NCBI GenBank assembly: GCA_028564705.1
Contig: JAPXFQ010001518.1
Coordinates: forward strand, 310,001 to 374,000
DNA length: 64,000 nucleotides
Direction of reading: 5' to 3'
DNA from: Apricaphanius iberus
Taxonomy: Eukaryota; Chordata; Actinopteri; Cyprinodontiformes; Aphaniidae
How positions within the stretch are numbered: position 1 is the first letter of the stretch; each line of letters begins with the position of its first letter. The notes beneath the pieces are model-generated. The model saw nothing but the letters and a program-made list of their open reading frames with translations, was not told where the DNA came from and searched no databases. Positions 49,436-54,649 of the stretch are shown piece by piece. Both the position numbers and the translations under genes were made by a program.

Positions 49436-51613
49436 GCAAACTGTTGTACGTCATATATGTAAGAAAATGAGGGGGATATCAAAACTGGTTGTAGCTATGA
49501 CCAACATTGTGTTACACCTCGCCCTAACCATAACCTACATTTGACGTAAAGAGTAAAAAATACTAGCCTATTAGAAACATGTAATAGTACAAAGACAGAT
49601 CAGTTAGGGTAAATGTAGGTCTAAAATGGTTTAGTTGAGCCAGTATGGTGCAATGATGCAGATGTACTTAGTTTAATAGCATGCAGTAGACATCACCAAA
49701 GAGTTCCTCCACACAGGAGGCAAGAATATCATTTTAAAATTCACTATGAGGAAAGGGCCATAGCTTGGGACACATTGAGTGCACAGCAGACAACAAACAG
49801 GAGCCTGCTAAATACTTAACAACTTGGATTGGAGGTTCACCAACCTGGCATTTCAACTCAAGGTGCCTTGTAGATCGCGTTCCCCTTTATTTCTTCATCG
49901 GACGGAGGTATGGAATTAAGTGTTGGATGTGTCGGAGTGTAGAAGAGTCTCGTATTGCAAATCAATGTTTCAAGAAATTTAGAGAAATTCTTGTAAGTGG
50001 CTCTACAGATAGTTTTTAGTAGTTCTCATGGTGAAAATGTTTGAGAGTGTCCTTTCAATTTGTCACAGTCTCTTTGATTACATGCCTTCTGGTTGGAAAA
50101 TATACTAATGGAACAAAGATGGTTTTGTTAAGAATAACAAACTCTGGTCAGTTATTTAGATCCTGTGGTTTTGCTTTCGTTAGATGGATGATGGCCCTGT
50201 CAGTTCTCAATAAAAAGACACCCGTGGTTCCCAGGGGCCAGAGTCTGGCTACCGTTGTGTTTCCTCAGTCTCCATCCCGTCAGCCAGTCAGCGGTCCTGA
50301 CCAGAACAACCGCCAGGAGGGGAGACTAAGAGAAAGGAGCTCTCCCCAAAGAGGCAGGACAGATGCCAAAGTAATTCCGCAACATGTGCTGACATTAAAC
50401 ACTGGCACATATTAACTTTCCATATGTCTTGCAACTCAGCGTTTCTCCAAATGCCCGCAAAAAAAAGCCTCAGAAAGCCTCTTTGTCTTTGTGCTGTCTG
50501 AGGATTAATTTGCTCCTCTCGTATTTCATCTTTCCATTCCGTTTAGTGAAGATATGTTAGGGCAGACTCCTCTCACCAGGGAGTTGAGTTCTCAGAAGGA
50601 AAATCTCAGAAAGTTTCCACACCCTGTATCCATCTTTACCATTAGCTCTGAATGGAGCAGTTGAATAAGTGATTAATGAATTATTTTATGTTGGAATTAT
50701 TGATGCTACTTCACACTGTCAATCATCCATGATATGTTAATTTATGTGACTTAATTGAAAATTTAACATTCGGTTCAGTCATGTTTGAGCTGTAAATTAG
50801 AGCTAGGAATGAAATAATTTCCTTCACTAAATTTTACAAGGACAAACAGTAATCTATCCATATCGTAAACTTTTACATGCCCTGGAAACGACTGGATTCA
50901 AATCTTTGTTTTACAAGCTACCGCTGCAGGCTTACTAAAACCACTGCAGGGAAACTTTTATGTATGCACAACATCCTGTAACATTTTTTTAAAAAGTGCT
51001 TAAGAGCTTAATTGCGAGGATCCTGGCAGCATTCCTTTTTTTTTTTGGGAGAAAAAAAAATGTTACATCATAAAGCTGAAACAGCAGACACCAAACATAG
51101 CAATGAATATTTTTTTTTCTTGTGTTATGCTAAATTACAAATGAAACAAGCTTCAGTTTGCTCACCATAGTAAGAAAATTGCTCCTGAATAATTTGTTCA
51201 TCCGATCTAAATTACTCTTTAAATACAAGGAAACTGAATCCGGATATAGACTTTAAGGCAATAATTCTTGTTAGATGGGTCAGACTGAATCCATTTTAAA
51301 TAAGAGAGGAAGGAATACCAGTCAACACAAAATTATTCACAAAGGTAAGGAGCATCCAACAGTAACTTTATTCAATTTATCAGGGACATACAGATCATTT
51401 ATCCATTTCATCACTTACTGACAAAAAAAATTCAAACACCCTAAATGTCAATAACCAGAGGAGATAAATAGCAAAGAGGAGAAGGAGAAATAAAGAGCAG
51501 GACAGTTTATATCAGAAGAGCAAAGCCTGGAGGATTCATTTACCTTGAGCATCTATAGAGGACAGCAGAGCTGCGAGGAAGGCAGCCAAGGCCAGCGACA
51601 GCCTTATCTTCAT
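1029..51613 (-). CDS. col12a1: col12a1, collagen type XII alpha-1 chain (5' three-quarters of the gene)
   Basis: Fibril-associated (FACIT) collagen, secreted to the extracellular matrix, where it sits on collagen I fibrils. I placed 44 coding exons on the minus strand, all with AG acceptors and GT donors and an unbroken frame, giving about 2,386 residues. Order: signal peptide, FN3-1, VWA1, FN3-2, VWA2, FN3-3 to 8, VWA3, FN3-9 to 16, Pro-rich linker, VWA4, start of TSPN/LamG. Collagen XII is the only family member with four VWA domains in this order; collagen XIV has two. The VWA4-TSPN junction also matches remembered human COL12A1 closely. The gene is cut by the left edge of the window, so the rest of TSPN and the collagenous C-terminus are missing. 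Which teleost paralogue (a or b) it is cannot be decided here. Exon coordinates are given in the domain entries. Confidence 0.96.
1762..3171 (-). CDS. col12a1: col12a1 VWA4 domain (four exons)
   Basis: Exons 3,032-3,171 (ends phase 0), 2,363-2,486, 2,145-2,288 and 1,762-1,926 encode residues about 2137-2327. MIDAS elements: DGSWS ([11 protein letters not shown]), T in GGNTKTG, D in [10 protein letters not shown]. The segment [20 protein letters not shown] is nearly the same as remembered human VWA4. My memory of human has DASWS at the first motif, so the fish copy appears more canonical there. Confidence 0.95.
3274..3348 (-). CDS. col12a1: col12a1 proline-rich linker exon before VWA4
   Basis: A 75-nt phase 1-1 exon encodes about 25 residues that are nearly half proline, with [11 protein letters not shown] at the centre. 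Acceptor ATTGCAG, donor GTGAAA. The same kind of Thr/Pro/Glu linker precedes VWA4 in mammalian collagen XII, and it probably acts as an extended spacer. Confidence 0.88.
3447..3818 (-). CDS. col12a1: col12a1 FN3-16 (two exons), with a Cys pair
   Basis: Exons 3,702-3,818 ([18 protein letters not shown]) and 3,447-3,599 ([18 protein letters not shown]) encode residues about 2022-2111, joined in phase 1. Both halves carry one cysteine, in a pattern I recall from the last FN3 repeat of human COL12A1, so this is probably the FN3-18 equivalent. A domain-internal disulfide is plausible. Confidence 0.93.
3933..4342 (-). CDS. col12a1: col12a1 FN3-15 (two exons)
   Basis: Exons 4,223-4,342 ([20 protein letters not shown]) and 3,933-4,079 ([18 protein letters not shown]) encode residues about 1933-2021, joined in phase 1 (GAG G|GTACAG). 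By length and position it is probably equivalent to human FN3-17. Confidence 0.92.
4863..5243 (-). CDS. col12a1: col12a1 FN3-14 (two exons)
   Basis: Exons 5,101-5,243 ([20 protein letters not shown]) and 4,863-4,992 ([20 protein letters not shown]) encode residues about 1842-1932, joined in phase 0. Last of the phase-0 group. Confidence 0.93.
5616..9328 (-). CDS. col12a1: col12a1 FN3-13 (two exons)
   Basis: Exons 9,183-9,328 ([20 protein letters not shown]) and 5,616-5,745 ([20 protein letters not shown]) encode residues about 1750-1841, joined in phase 0. The intron carries L1-like and Tc1-like relics. Confidence 0.92.
6050..7235 (+). mobile_element. decayed L1-like LINE (ORF2 C-terminal region)
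   Basis: Frame-shifted plus-strand translation gives patches typical of the C-terminal part of fish L1 ORF2: [16 protein letters not shown] near 6,700 and [19 protein letters not shown] near 7,175-7,235. The second recalls the Cys/His-Trp motif downstream of the reverse transcriptase. Many stops and indels show it is dead. It lies in the FN3-13 intron. Boundaries are approximate. Confidence 0.6.
7240..8285 (-). mobile_element. Tc1/mariner-like transposon relic
   Basis: Minus-strand translation over several frames gives Tc1 transposase patches: [36 protein letters not shown] (catalytic Asp context), and an N-terminal helix-turn-helix part ([18 protein letters not shown]). The sequence near 8,040-8,230 resembles the non-coding end of the same fish Tc1 family. 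Stops and frameshifts interrupt it, so it is a pseudogene. Exact terminal repeats were not resolved. Confidence 0.8.
9838..10740 (-). mobile_element. 5'-truncated Rex/L2-like LINE
   Basis: Minus-strand translation reads as the C-terminal part of a fish non-LTR reverse transcriptase, with [14 protein letters not shown] near 10,390 and patches such as [15 protein letters not shown]. The end at about 9,840 carries the usual tail (reverse of TATACAAATAAAATTG). Stops interrupt it. It lies between FN3-12 and FN3-13. The 5' limit is approximate. Confidence 0.8.
11846..17573 (-). CDS. col12a1: col12a1 FN3-12 (two exons, 5.5-kb intron between)
   Basis: Exons 17,434-17,573 ([20 protein letters not shown]) and 11,846-11,975 ([18 protein letters not shown]) encode residues about 1660-1749, joined in phase 0. 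No other FN3-like exon was seen in the 5.5-kb intron. Confidence 0.92.
13530..13607 (+). repeat. LINE 3' tail fragment
   Basis: Sequence ending AATATAAATAAACTGAATTG plus further TGAAT units, preceded by GTGCCTTGAGATGACATCTG, matches the common 3' tail of fish L2/Rex-like LINEs. Only the tail is present. Confidence 0.65.
16808..17219. mobile_element. 412-bp non-autonomous DNA transposon with TA target duplication
   Basis: Left end CAGTGGCATTGTCCAGAC; right end, read inverted, CAGTGGCGTGTCTAG. Both are flanked by TA (16,806-16,807 and 17,220-17,221). The inside is AT-rich with no transposase. The terminal motif resembles a fish non-autonomous family I recall, but the family name is not certain. 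Confidence 0.75.
17890..18010. repeat. fragment of a dispersed fish DNA repeat
   Basis: The stretch TTTTTGCATCAATTACGGCT and the following AGGTGTTTAGGAAGCCCAGG resemble a repeat often seen in fish genomes. Only a short piece survives and no ends are visible. Confidence 0.35.
18554..18673. repeat. GAT trinucleotide and GGAT tetranucleotide microsatellites
   Basis: Imperfect (GAT)n at about 18,554-18,604 followed by imperfect (GGAT)n at about 18,633-18,673, in the intron before FN3-12. Confidence 0.9.
18977..19000 (-). CDS. col12a1: col12a1 candidate 24-nt microexon between FN3-11 and FN3-12
   Basis: Between acceptor CTGTAG (19,001-19,002) and donor GTAAGT (18,975-18,976) lie 24 bases. They enter and leave in phase 1 and add eight codons reading LPKDGSRP plus the split next codon. 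Both flanking exons are phase 1, so inclusion or skipping keeps the frame. It may account for a slightly longer inter-repeat segment in the mammalian protein. No transcript support is available here. Confidence 0.6.
19181..19545 (-). CDS. col12a1: col12a1 FN3-11 (two exons)
   Basis: Exons 19,406-19,545 ([20 protein letters not shown]) and 19,181-19,313 ([20 protein letters not shown]) encode residues about 1561-1651, joined in phase 0 across a 92-bp intron. Confidence 0.93.
19638..21985 (-). CDS. col12a1: col12a1 FN3-10 (two exons)
   Basis: Exons 21,849-21,985 ([19 protein letters not shown]) and 19,638-19,767 ([20 protein letters not shown]) encode residues about 1472-1560, joined in phase 0 across a 2.1-kb intron. 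Confidence 0.93.
22598..24647 (-). CDS. col12a1: col12a1 FN3-9 (two exons)
   Basis: Exons 24,508-24,647 ([20 protein letters not shown]) and 22,598-22,727 ([19 protein letters not shown]) encode residues about 1382-1471. The junction is phase 0, across a 1.8-kb intron. First of six repeats with a phase-0 mid-domain intron. Confidence 0.93.
24785..24830. repeat. ATATT pentanucleotide microsatellite
   Basis: About nine perfect tandem copies of TATAT/ATATT in the intron between VWA3 and FN3-9. Confidence 0.95.
25195..25640 (+). mobile_element. decayed Tc1-like element, internally deleted
   Basis: Patches match a fish Tc1-like transposase region in plus orientation: TGTTGTGGGGATGCTATATG, TTTCAGCAAGGAAACTAAGC and a following AGAACTACAATGGAAATG. 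Large parts are missing and the frame is broken. The element lies between VWA3 and FN3-9. Confidence 0.6.
25823..26690 (-). CDS. col12a1: col12a1 VWA3 domain (four exons)
   Basis: Exons 26,541-26,690, 26,331-26,450, 26,050-26,214 and 25,823-25,966, all phase 1-1, encode residues about 1189-1381. MIDAS elements: DGSWS ([10 protein letters not shown]), T in GGNTMTG, D in [10 protein letters not shown]. The first donor (ATT G|GTGGGT) is unusual but is the only one that keeps the VWA frame (IGLTQYS). The first exon enters in phase 1, matching the end of the signal-peptide exon. Confidence 0.95.
28146..29038 (-). mobile_element. Tc1-like element, internally decayed, with TA flanks
   Basis: Left end AAGTGCCTTGTAAAAACGTT and right end (inverted) CAGTGCCTCCCAACAGTATT resemble the CAGTGCCTTGCAAAAGTATT terminus of a widespread fish Tc1 family. 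TA flanks are at 28,144-28,145 and 29,039-29,040. Internal patches, such as CTGGCTGTATGTTCAGAG near 28,490, match the antisense of the transposase region. No open transposase remains. Confidence 0.75.
29148..29581 (-). CDS. col12a1: col12a1 FN3-8 (two exons) with acidic/proline tail
   Basis: Exons 29,389-29,581 and 29,148-29,272 encode residues about 1083-1188. They are joined in phase 2, the only phase-2 junction inside an FN3 repeat here. Motifs: [18 protein letters not shown] and [17 protein letters not shown]. The tail ([12 protein letters not shown]) leads into VWA3 and ends the part that the short XIIB form is known to skip. Confidence 0.93.
29688..29954 (-). CDS. col12a1: col12a1 FN3-7 (single exon)
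   Basis: A 267-nt phase 1-1 exon, residues about 994-1082: [20 protein letters not shown] and [20 protein letters not shown]. This is the last of the run of single-exon domains (FN3-2 to FN3-7 with VWA2). Confidence 0.94.
31176..31445 (-). CDS. col12a1: col12a1 FN3-6 (single exon)
   Basis: A 270-nt phase 1-1 exon, residues about 904-993: [20 protein letters not shown] and [20 protein letters not shown]. The acceptor is ATTCACAG and the donor GTAAGT. Confidence 0.94.
33458..34623. mobile_element. 1.17-kb hAT-like element without transposase
   Basis: Left end CAGTGTTATTATTATCG and right end, inverted, CAGAGTTATAATAGT form imperfect terminal repeats. Both arms are rich in AACTAAAACTAAA-type runs typical of a fish hAT-like non-autonomous family. 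The middle has no transposase. No clear 8-bp target duplication is present, so the family call is tentative. Confidence 0.6.
35440..35780 (-). mobile_element. Tc1-like relic, first part (interrupted by a LINE)
   Basis: Minus-strand translation contains [10 protein letters not shown], a version of the catalytic DNAPCHKA motif of Tc1 transposases. The segment ends with ATCATCAGACCAGGCCAC, which in related fish elements runs directly into sequence like that found after 37,437. The transposase is broken. Confidence 0.6.
35780..37436 (+). mobile_element. 5'-truncated Rex/L2-like LINE with reverse-transcriptase C-terminus
   Basis: Plus strand. Two overlapping-frame segments are seen: 35,828-36,328 has [13 protein letters not shown] and the catalytic [11 protein letters not shown]; 36,336-36,810 has [12 protein letters not shown] and [14 protein letters not shown]. 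One frameshift lies near 36,250-36,330 and another near 36,690. After the stop come a GC-rich 3' segment (37,030-37,240) and a terminal ATAAATAAAG...(ATTG)n tail. The N-terminal half of ORF2 is absent, the usual 5' truncation. Confidence 0.88.
37437..37720 (-). mobile_element. Tc1-like relic, second part (after the LINE)
   Basis: CAGGTCCAGTTCTAATGCTC and ACAGGAGTCAGCATAGTACT resemble the antisense of a fish Tc1 transposase region that normally follows the CATCAGACCAGGC segment seen at 35,770. The outer limit is unclear. Confidence 0.5.
38335..39340 (-). mobile_element. Tc1-like relic with CACTCCCTGGCCA terminus
   Basis: The left end, CACTCCCTGGCCATTTCAGT then AGGTACAAC, matches the terminal repeat of a widespread fish Tc1-like family as I recall it. 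Internal patches in antisense orientation include ATCAGAAGATGGGCCCAAAG and TCCAATTTTGGTGAACCTGT. Point and indel decay is heavy and no open frame remains. The right end is not resolved. Confidence 0.7.
40750..41490 (+). mobile_element. decayed Tc1-like element, plus strand
   Basis: Patches include GGTAACTCTAGGAAGAGCAC and TGTGCACTCTACAAATCTGG, as in the N-terminal transposase region of fish Tc1 elements. AT-rich ends (TCACATTACAACCAGAAATT and a copy-like antisense end near 41,450) bracket it. Most of the transposase is gone. Confidence 0.55.
41721..41993 (-). CDS. col12a1: col12a1 FN3-5 (single exon)
   Basis: A 273-nt phase 1-1 exon, residues about 813-903: [19 protein letters not shown] and [18 protein letters not shown]. 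It is followed by the largest intron of the window (10.3 kb, 31,446-41,720), which is filled with mobile elements. Confidence 0.93.
42073..42348 (-). CDS. col12a1: col12a1 FN3-4 (single exon)
   Basis: A 276-nt phase 1-1 exon, residues about 721-812: [20 protein letters not shown] and [18 protein letters not shown]. It lies only 83 bp from FN3-3, making a compact tandem. Confidence 0.93.
42432..42710 (-). CDS. col12a1: col12a1 FN3-3 (single exon)
   Basis: A 279-nt phase 1-1 exon, residues about 628-720: [20 protein letters not shown] and [18 protein letters not shown]. The acceptor is TGCGCAG. The donor is a weaker GTTAGA, but the frame joins FN3-4 cleanly. Confidence 0.92.
43267..43869 (-). 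CDS. col12a1: col12a1 VWA2 domain (one 603-nt exon)
   Basis: The whole VWA fold is in one phase 1-1 exon, residues about 427-627. MIDAS elements: DGSYS ([10 protein letters not shown]), T in [10 protein letters not shown] in LITDGKSSD. It ends in a basic helix-like tail ([10 protein letters not shown]). This is the only one of the four VWA domains here without introns; VWA1 has three exons and VWA3 and VWA4 have four each. Confidence 0.95.
43947..44237 (-). CDS. col12a1: col12a1 FN3-2 (single exon)
   Basis: One 291-nt phase 1-1 exon encodes residues about 330-426: [18 protein letters not shown] (B/C strands) and [16 protein letters not shown] (E/F strands). The acceptor is ATACCAG and the donor GTAAGT. 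A C-terminal extension ([10 protein letters not shown]) leads into VWA2. Confidence 0.93.
44347..45301 (-). CDS. col12a1: col12a1 VWA1 domain (three exons)
   Basis: Exons 45,038-45,301, 44,759-44,923 and 44,347-44,520, all phase 1-1, encode residues about 129-329. All MIDAS metal-site elements are visible: DGSWS ([10 protein letters not shown]), the threonine in GGNTMTG, and the aspartate of IITDGKS. VWA domains bind matrix partners. The first exon covers the segment that VWA3 splits into two exons. An RGD tripeptide occurs in TRRGDLLQ. Confidence 0.95.
46077..46130 (-). CDS. col12a1: col12a1 18-codon linker exon between FN3-1 and VWA1
   Basis: A 54-nt symmetric phase 1-1 exon with acceptor TTTCAG and donor GTAAGT. 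It encodes a Ser/Asn-rich, basic linker ([18 protein letters not shown]), with one NTS N-glycosylation sequon and an RVRR cluster. No domain is expected; it is a hinge between FN3-1 and VWA1. Confidence 0.85.
46985..47470 (-). mobile_element. LINE-related 3' fragment
   Basis: It begins TCAGTTTAGTTTATCTATAT, the reverse of a LINE tail. It includes ACCCTTTAACAGGAAGAAAC followed by CTCCAG, a stretch common in fish interspersed repeats. No coding part is left. It lies between the linker exon and FN3-1. Confidence 0.6.
47824..48172 (-). CDS. col12a1: col12a1 FN3-1 (two exons)
   Basis: Exons 48,056-48,172 and 47,824-47,967 encode residues about 24-110. The first holds the conserved B-strand tryptophan (VEMSWVRPS), the second the E/F-strand Leu and Tyr pattern ([15 protein letters not shown]). 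The two halves are joined in phase 1, unlike FN3-9 to 14, which are joined in phase 0. A 3.4-kb intron separates it from the signal exon. This domain is part of the long (XIIA) form only. Confidence 0.93.
48180..51540. other. col12a1 intron between signal peptide and FN3-1
   Basis: A 3.4-kb intron. Apart from the TA/GT microsatellite I see no exon or recognised element. An open frame at 50,041-50,415 (plus) has no recognisable domain and no splice context and is treated as chance. Confidence 0.7.
49354..49434. repeat. compound (TA)n(GT)n microsatellite
   Basis: About 32 TA units (49,354-49,418) followed by eight GT units (49,419-49,434) in the first coding intron. Confidence 0.97.
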
Positions 51614-51649
51614 GTTTGACCCTGAAGGATCAGCAGCGCATCAATCAAT
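51544..51649 (-). CDS. col12a1: col12a1 exon with start codon and signal peptide
   Basis: ATG is at 51,611-51,613. The exon encodes 23 residues, [19 protein letters not shown] then IDAQ: a basic n-region, a Leu/Ala-rich hydrophobic core and a small-residue cleavage region, as expected for secretion through the ER. It ends in phase 1 (CAA G|GTAAAT). About 36 nt of 5' UTR precede the ATG in the same exon, after an acceptor at 51,650. This is the only ATG with a signal sequence in frame with FN3-1. Confidence 0.9.
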
Positions 51650-52626
51650 CTGCCAGGACAGAAGGTATGTTTAAGCTACTGGCTTACACAGTACTTCTGT
51701 TAGTGTGAGATATACAGAGAGGGTCAACATAAAATAACAATTTTTACAAGCAAAATGAACAACTGATGAGAGATGTTTCATCATGTTTCCCAGAAAAACT
51801 TAGATGTAGCCAGGCTTTGTTACACAATGAGTGCCACACCTTGCAGTTTTCAGTCCACACCCATGCCCTGAGGTGTATAATTAACACTGGAGGGGGATTT
51901 AAGAAAAAAACTGTTAACACAAGCTCATCTGGTTTCAAGTTTCCAAAGGCACATACTACACAACTGATTGCTTTCTGGCAGCCTTTGATCTCTTTGGTGG
52001 TTCAAAATGCAGATCACTACATGCATCAGTGCGTAATCTGAGGTTTTCACTTACTCATGCCCTGCATGGCATGTCTAGGTGCCCATTTAGGGTAACCAAA
52101 AACTAACTAAGCACACACACACACACAAAATAACTCCAATCCCTTCTTTCGTGCAGAGGTTTCCAGTGAGTTTAAACCTATTACATCATCTTATTGTTTC
52201 CTGTAAGTCTTAACATTTTTTTTATAAAAAAATGGAAAGTTGTATTCAAGGTTATTACAAACTCAACGAATTGTACGGTAAGGTGCTGCACTCCACCTTG
52301 TGTACAATCAGGAGAATTGCATCTAAAGAGAGGCTGATAAGGGTTTTTTGCACACAGTGAGGATTATTTGACCTGAAGAATGAAATTATGTATACTCCTC
52401 AGTAGATGTGCTCTGTAGCTTTCTCCACAGGTTCATTTTTTTTGCTCATTTTAATAACATGATCAATAAAACATTCATTTAAAACTGCAAGTAATTTTGT
52501 TAAATGTAGCCTACACTGAATGTATATAAAACAACAGATAATAGAAAAATATGAACATGTGAAATAATATTTCTATAAAACAGTCTCAAAACTTCTGTTA
52601 TTTAAAATAAAGTATGTTTACTTACC

Positions 52627-52900
52627 AATTAAAGCTCCCGTTAAAAACTAAAGGGAGCCGATATGAGATGAGCCTGCTTGAAGCCCCCAATCTCCAAACC
52701 AAAAGAGAAATGGACCCCTGTGTCCTCTGTGGGGACTACCGAAGCCTCCACCAGCCAGATTGTCTTAGGAGGAAAATACTTTTTCCAAGTGGGAAGAATC
52801 TTTCCACCATCGGCTACTTAACAAGGGGGGCAGTTCCAAGCTCTCATTTTCAACATATGGGCTTCTTGCGAAAGCTCTGCCTCCCCGCTTATGTATGTCC
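52627..52900 (-). other. col12a1: candidate non-coding first exon and promoter region of col12a1
   Basis: The signal-peptide exon is preceded by a good acceptor (polypyrimidine tract then GGCAG at 51,650), so at least one untranslated exon should lie upstream. The best donor nearby is AATTG|GTAAGTAAAC with the last exon base at 52,627 or 52,626, giving an intron of about 1 kb. Upstream sequence (minus strand) is less AT-rich than its surroundings and contains a weak TATA-like ACATAAG near 52,890. The 5' limit is arbitrary. No transcript evidence is available, so the exon and start site are inference. Confidence 0.35.
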
Positions 52901-53649
52901 CCCGCAGAGTCCAAGTTTGGAAATTGCATTTTCTAACACCCCCTTGCATTCCTTCGGTCTGTTGATAAAATGATTCTCCAGATCTAACATGACCTCATAG
53001 CAGTTGGCCAGACTTCTCTGTAAGAGGGAAATGTCTAATTTACGACTGAAAGAATCTAGAATGAAGATGTGGATTTCAGCCTACCTAAACAAATGTTTCT
53101 TGAGATGAAAATGGTCCAATCCTCAAAATGAATTAATAAACATAGAAAGTATATATAAGGGAGACACGTTTTCCACTTTAAACATAACGGGAAATTTGGA
53201 TTTTATCGGAAACGGTAGTCTTAACAGATGAAACCATTTCAGTAAACTACTGACTTACAGGTTCTAAGTGCCATCTAGTGCTAAAAATGGGGAATTGCAG
53301 CAAACAAAAATTGCAGATGAGAGTCAATTAGAGTTTGAAATCTACAAAAGTTTAAAATGGATTGCTAATATATTCTGGCTAATTGTCAAAACTGATTTTT
53401 TTTTAAATAGAATTGAAACCATTTTTTAACTTACTTATGAGTCATCACGGGCATATATAAATCATATTAATTTGAGACTTCAATTACCATGTTTTAATAA
53501 TAAAGCATTAAACTTAAACTAATTTTAAAATAAGAGCTGTTTTCACAAGTTTGAAATGTATTCTCTCTAATCCACGCTTGCTTGAATTTGAACATACTCC
53601 CTAAATAATCCTTGGTCAGATTCCTTCTTTGCAAGTTTCACCTCAACCA

Positions 53650-54030
53650 CACACCTGTTTACATCCATCCATCCATCTTCTTAACCGCTTATCCAATTCA
53701 GGGTCACGGGGCAGCTGGAGCCCATCCCAGCAACTATCAGGCGTCAGGCAGGGTACACTCTGAACAGGACACCAGTCTGTTGCAGGGCCAACACAGAGAG
53801 ACAGACAACCATTCACACTCACATTAATTCCTAGGGACAATTTAGAGTGATCAATTCACCTATCATGCATGTTTTTGGACTGTGGGAGGAAGCCGGAGTA
53901 CCTGGAGAGAACCCACGCATACACGGGGAGAACATGCAAACTCCATGCAGAAAGACCTGGGCCGGGATACGAACCCACGATCTTCTTGCTGCAAGGCAAC
54001 AGCGCTAACCACTGCGCCACCGTGCAGCCC
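53650..54030. repeat. common teleost dispersed repeat starting (CATC)n
   Basis: It begins with CCATCCATCCATC, then runs through AACCGCTTATCCAATTCAGG, TGTGGGAGGAAGCCGGAGTA and GCGCTAACCACTGCGCCACC, a highly abundant fish interspersed repeat. I recognise it from sequence memory; its parent family (RTE-like or other) is not certain. Confidence 0.85.
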
Positions 54031-54039
54031 ACCTGTTTA

Positions 54040-54640
54040 CAAAACTAGGCTATTTTTCTGCTCTTATTTATTTATTTATTTTTATAGGTGTCCTGTCTGA
54101 CAATGTGGCACTCAGAATTTATGTCTGTGTACCAAGCCCAGGAGATTTACTTTCACAAGTGAAATATTATGGCTTCTGCTATAGTACTTCATTTGATATA
54201 TATGTGTAGGAAATCTTTATTAGAAATTGCTGAGGTTTTCTTTTCAATATTATTGCCATTAAGACAGAACATGAAGTAGAAAACAAATAACATGAAGAGA
54301 GATATGGGAAAATTAAGCAGGAGGGTTTGAATTGAAGGTAGATAGGAAGGGGAATTAAAAAAATACAAGAAAACATCCTAGTCTCCTCATACACCTGCAG
54401 GATGGCAGAGAGAGGTAAAAAAACAATGATAAAACAAATCAAACAATGCAAACTGAGAACTACACGACAACAACCAACAGGTAGATATATAAATACAATT
54501 ACGTAGTCACTGAAAAGATCATAGTACCAATTGATACAAGATGTATTTTTAGTAACCTCAGCCCAAGAGTAAGTACATCTGTAAATACCAGAAACCCCAC
54601 ACATGAGTGTGTGTTTGTGGTACTGTATATAATATATCTC
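54040..54640. other. intergenic, no gene recognised
   Basis: AT-rich sequence with a (TTTA)n run near 54,065-54,085. A 185-codon open frame on the minus strand (54,179-54,736) is hydrophobic and compositionally biased, with no recognisable domain, so it is not called. Confidence 0.6.
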
Positions 54641-54649
54641 TATATAATG

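Noticed and set aside
49234..49544. Two open frames reading repeated YI dipeptides
   Set aside because: These are translations of the TA microsatellite.
50041..50415. 124-codon open frame, plus strand, in the first coding intron
   Set aside because: No domain or conserved motif, opposite strand to the host gene, no start context.
1029..51613. Collagen XIV or XX as alternative identity
   Set aside because: Four VWA domains and the VWA4-TSPN sequence fit collagen XII. Collagen XIV has two VWA domains and XX has one. The adjacent tmem30a supports the COL12A1 locus.
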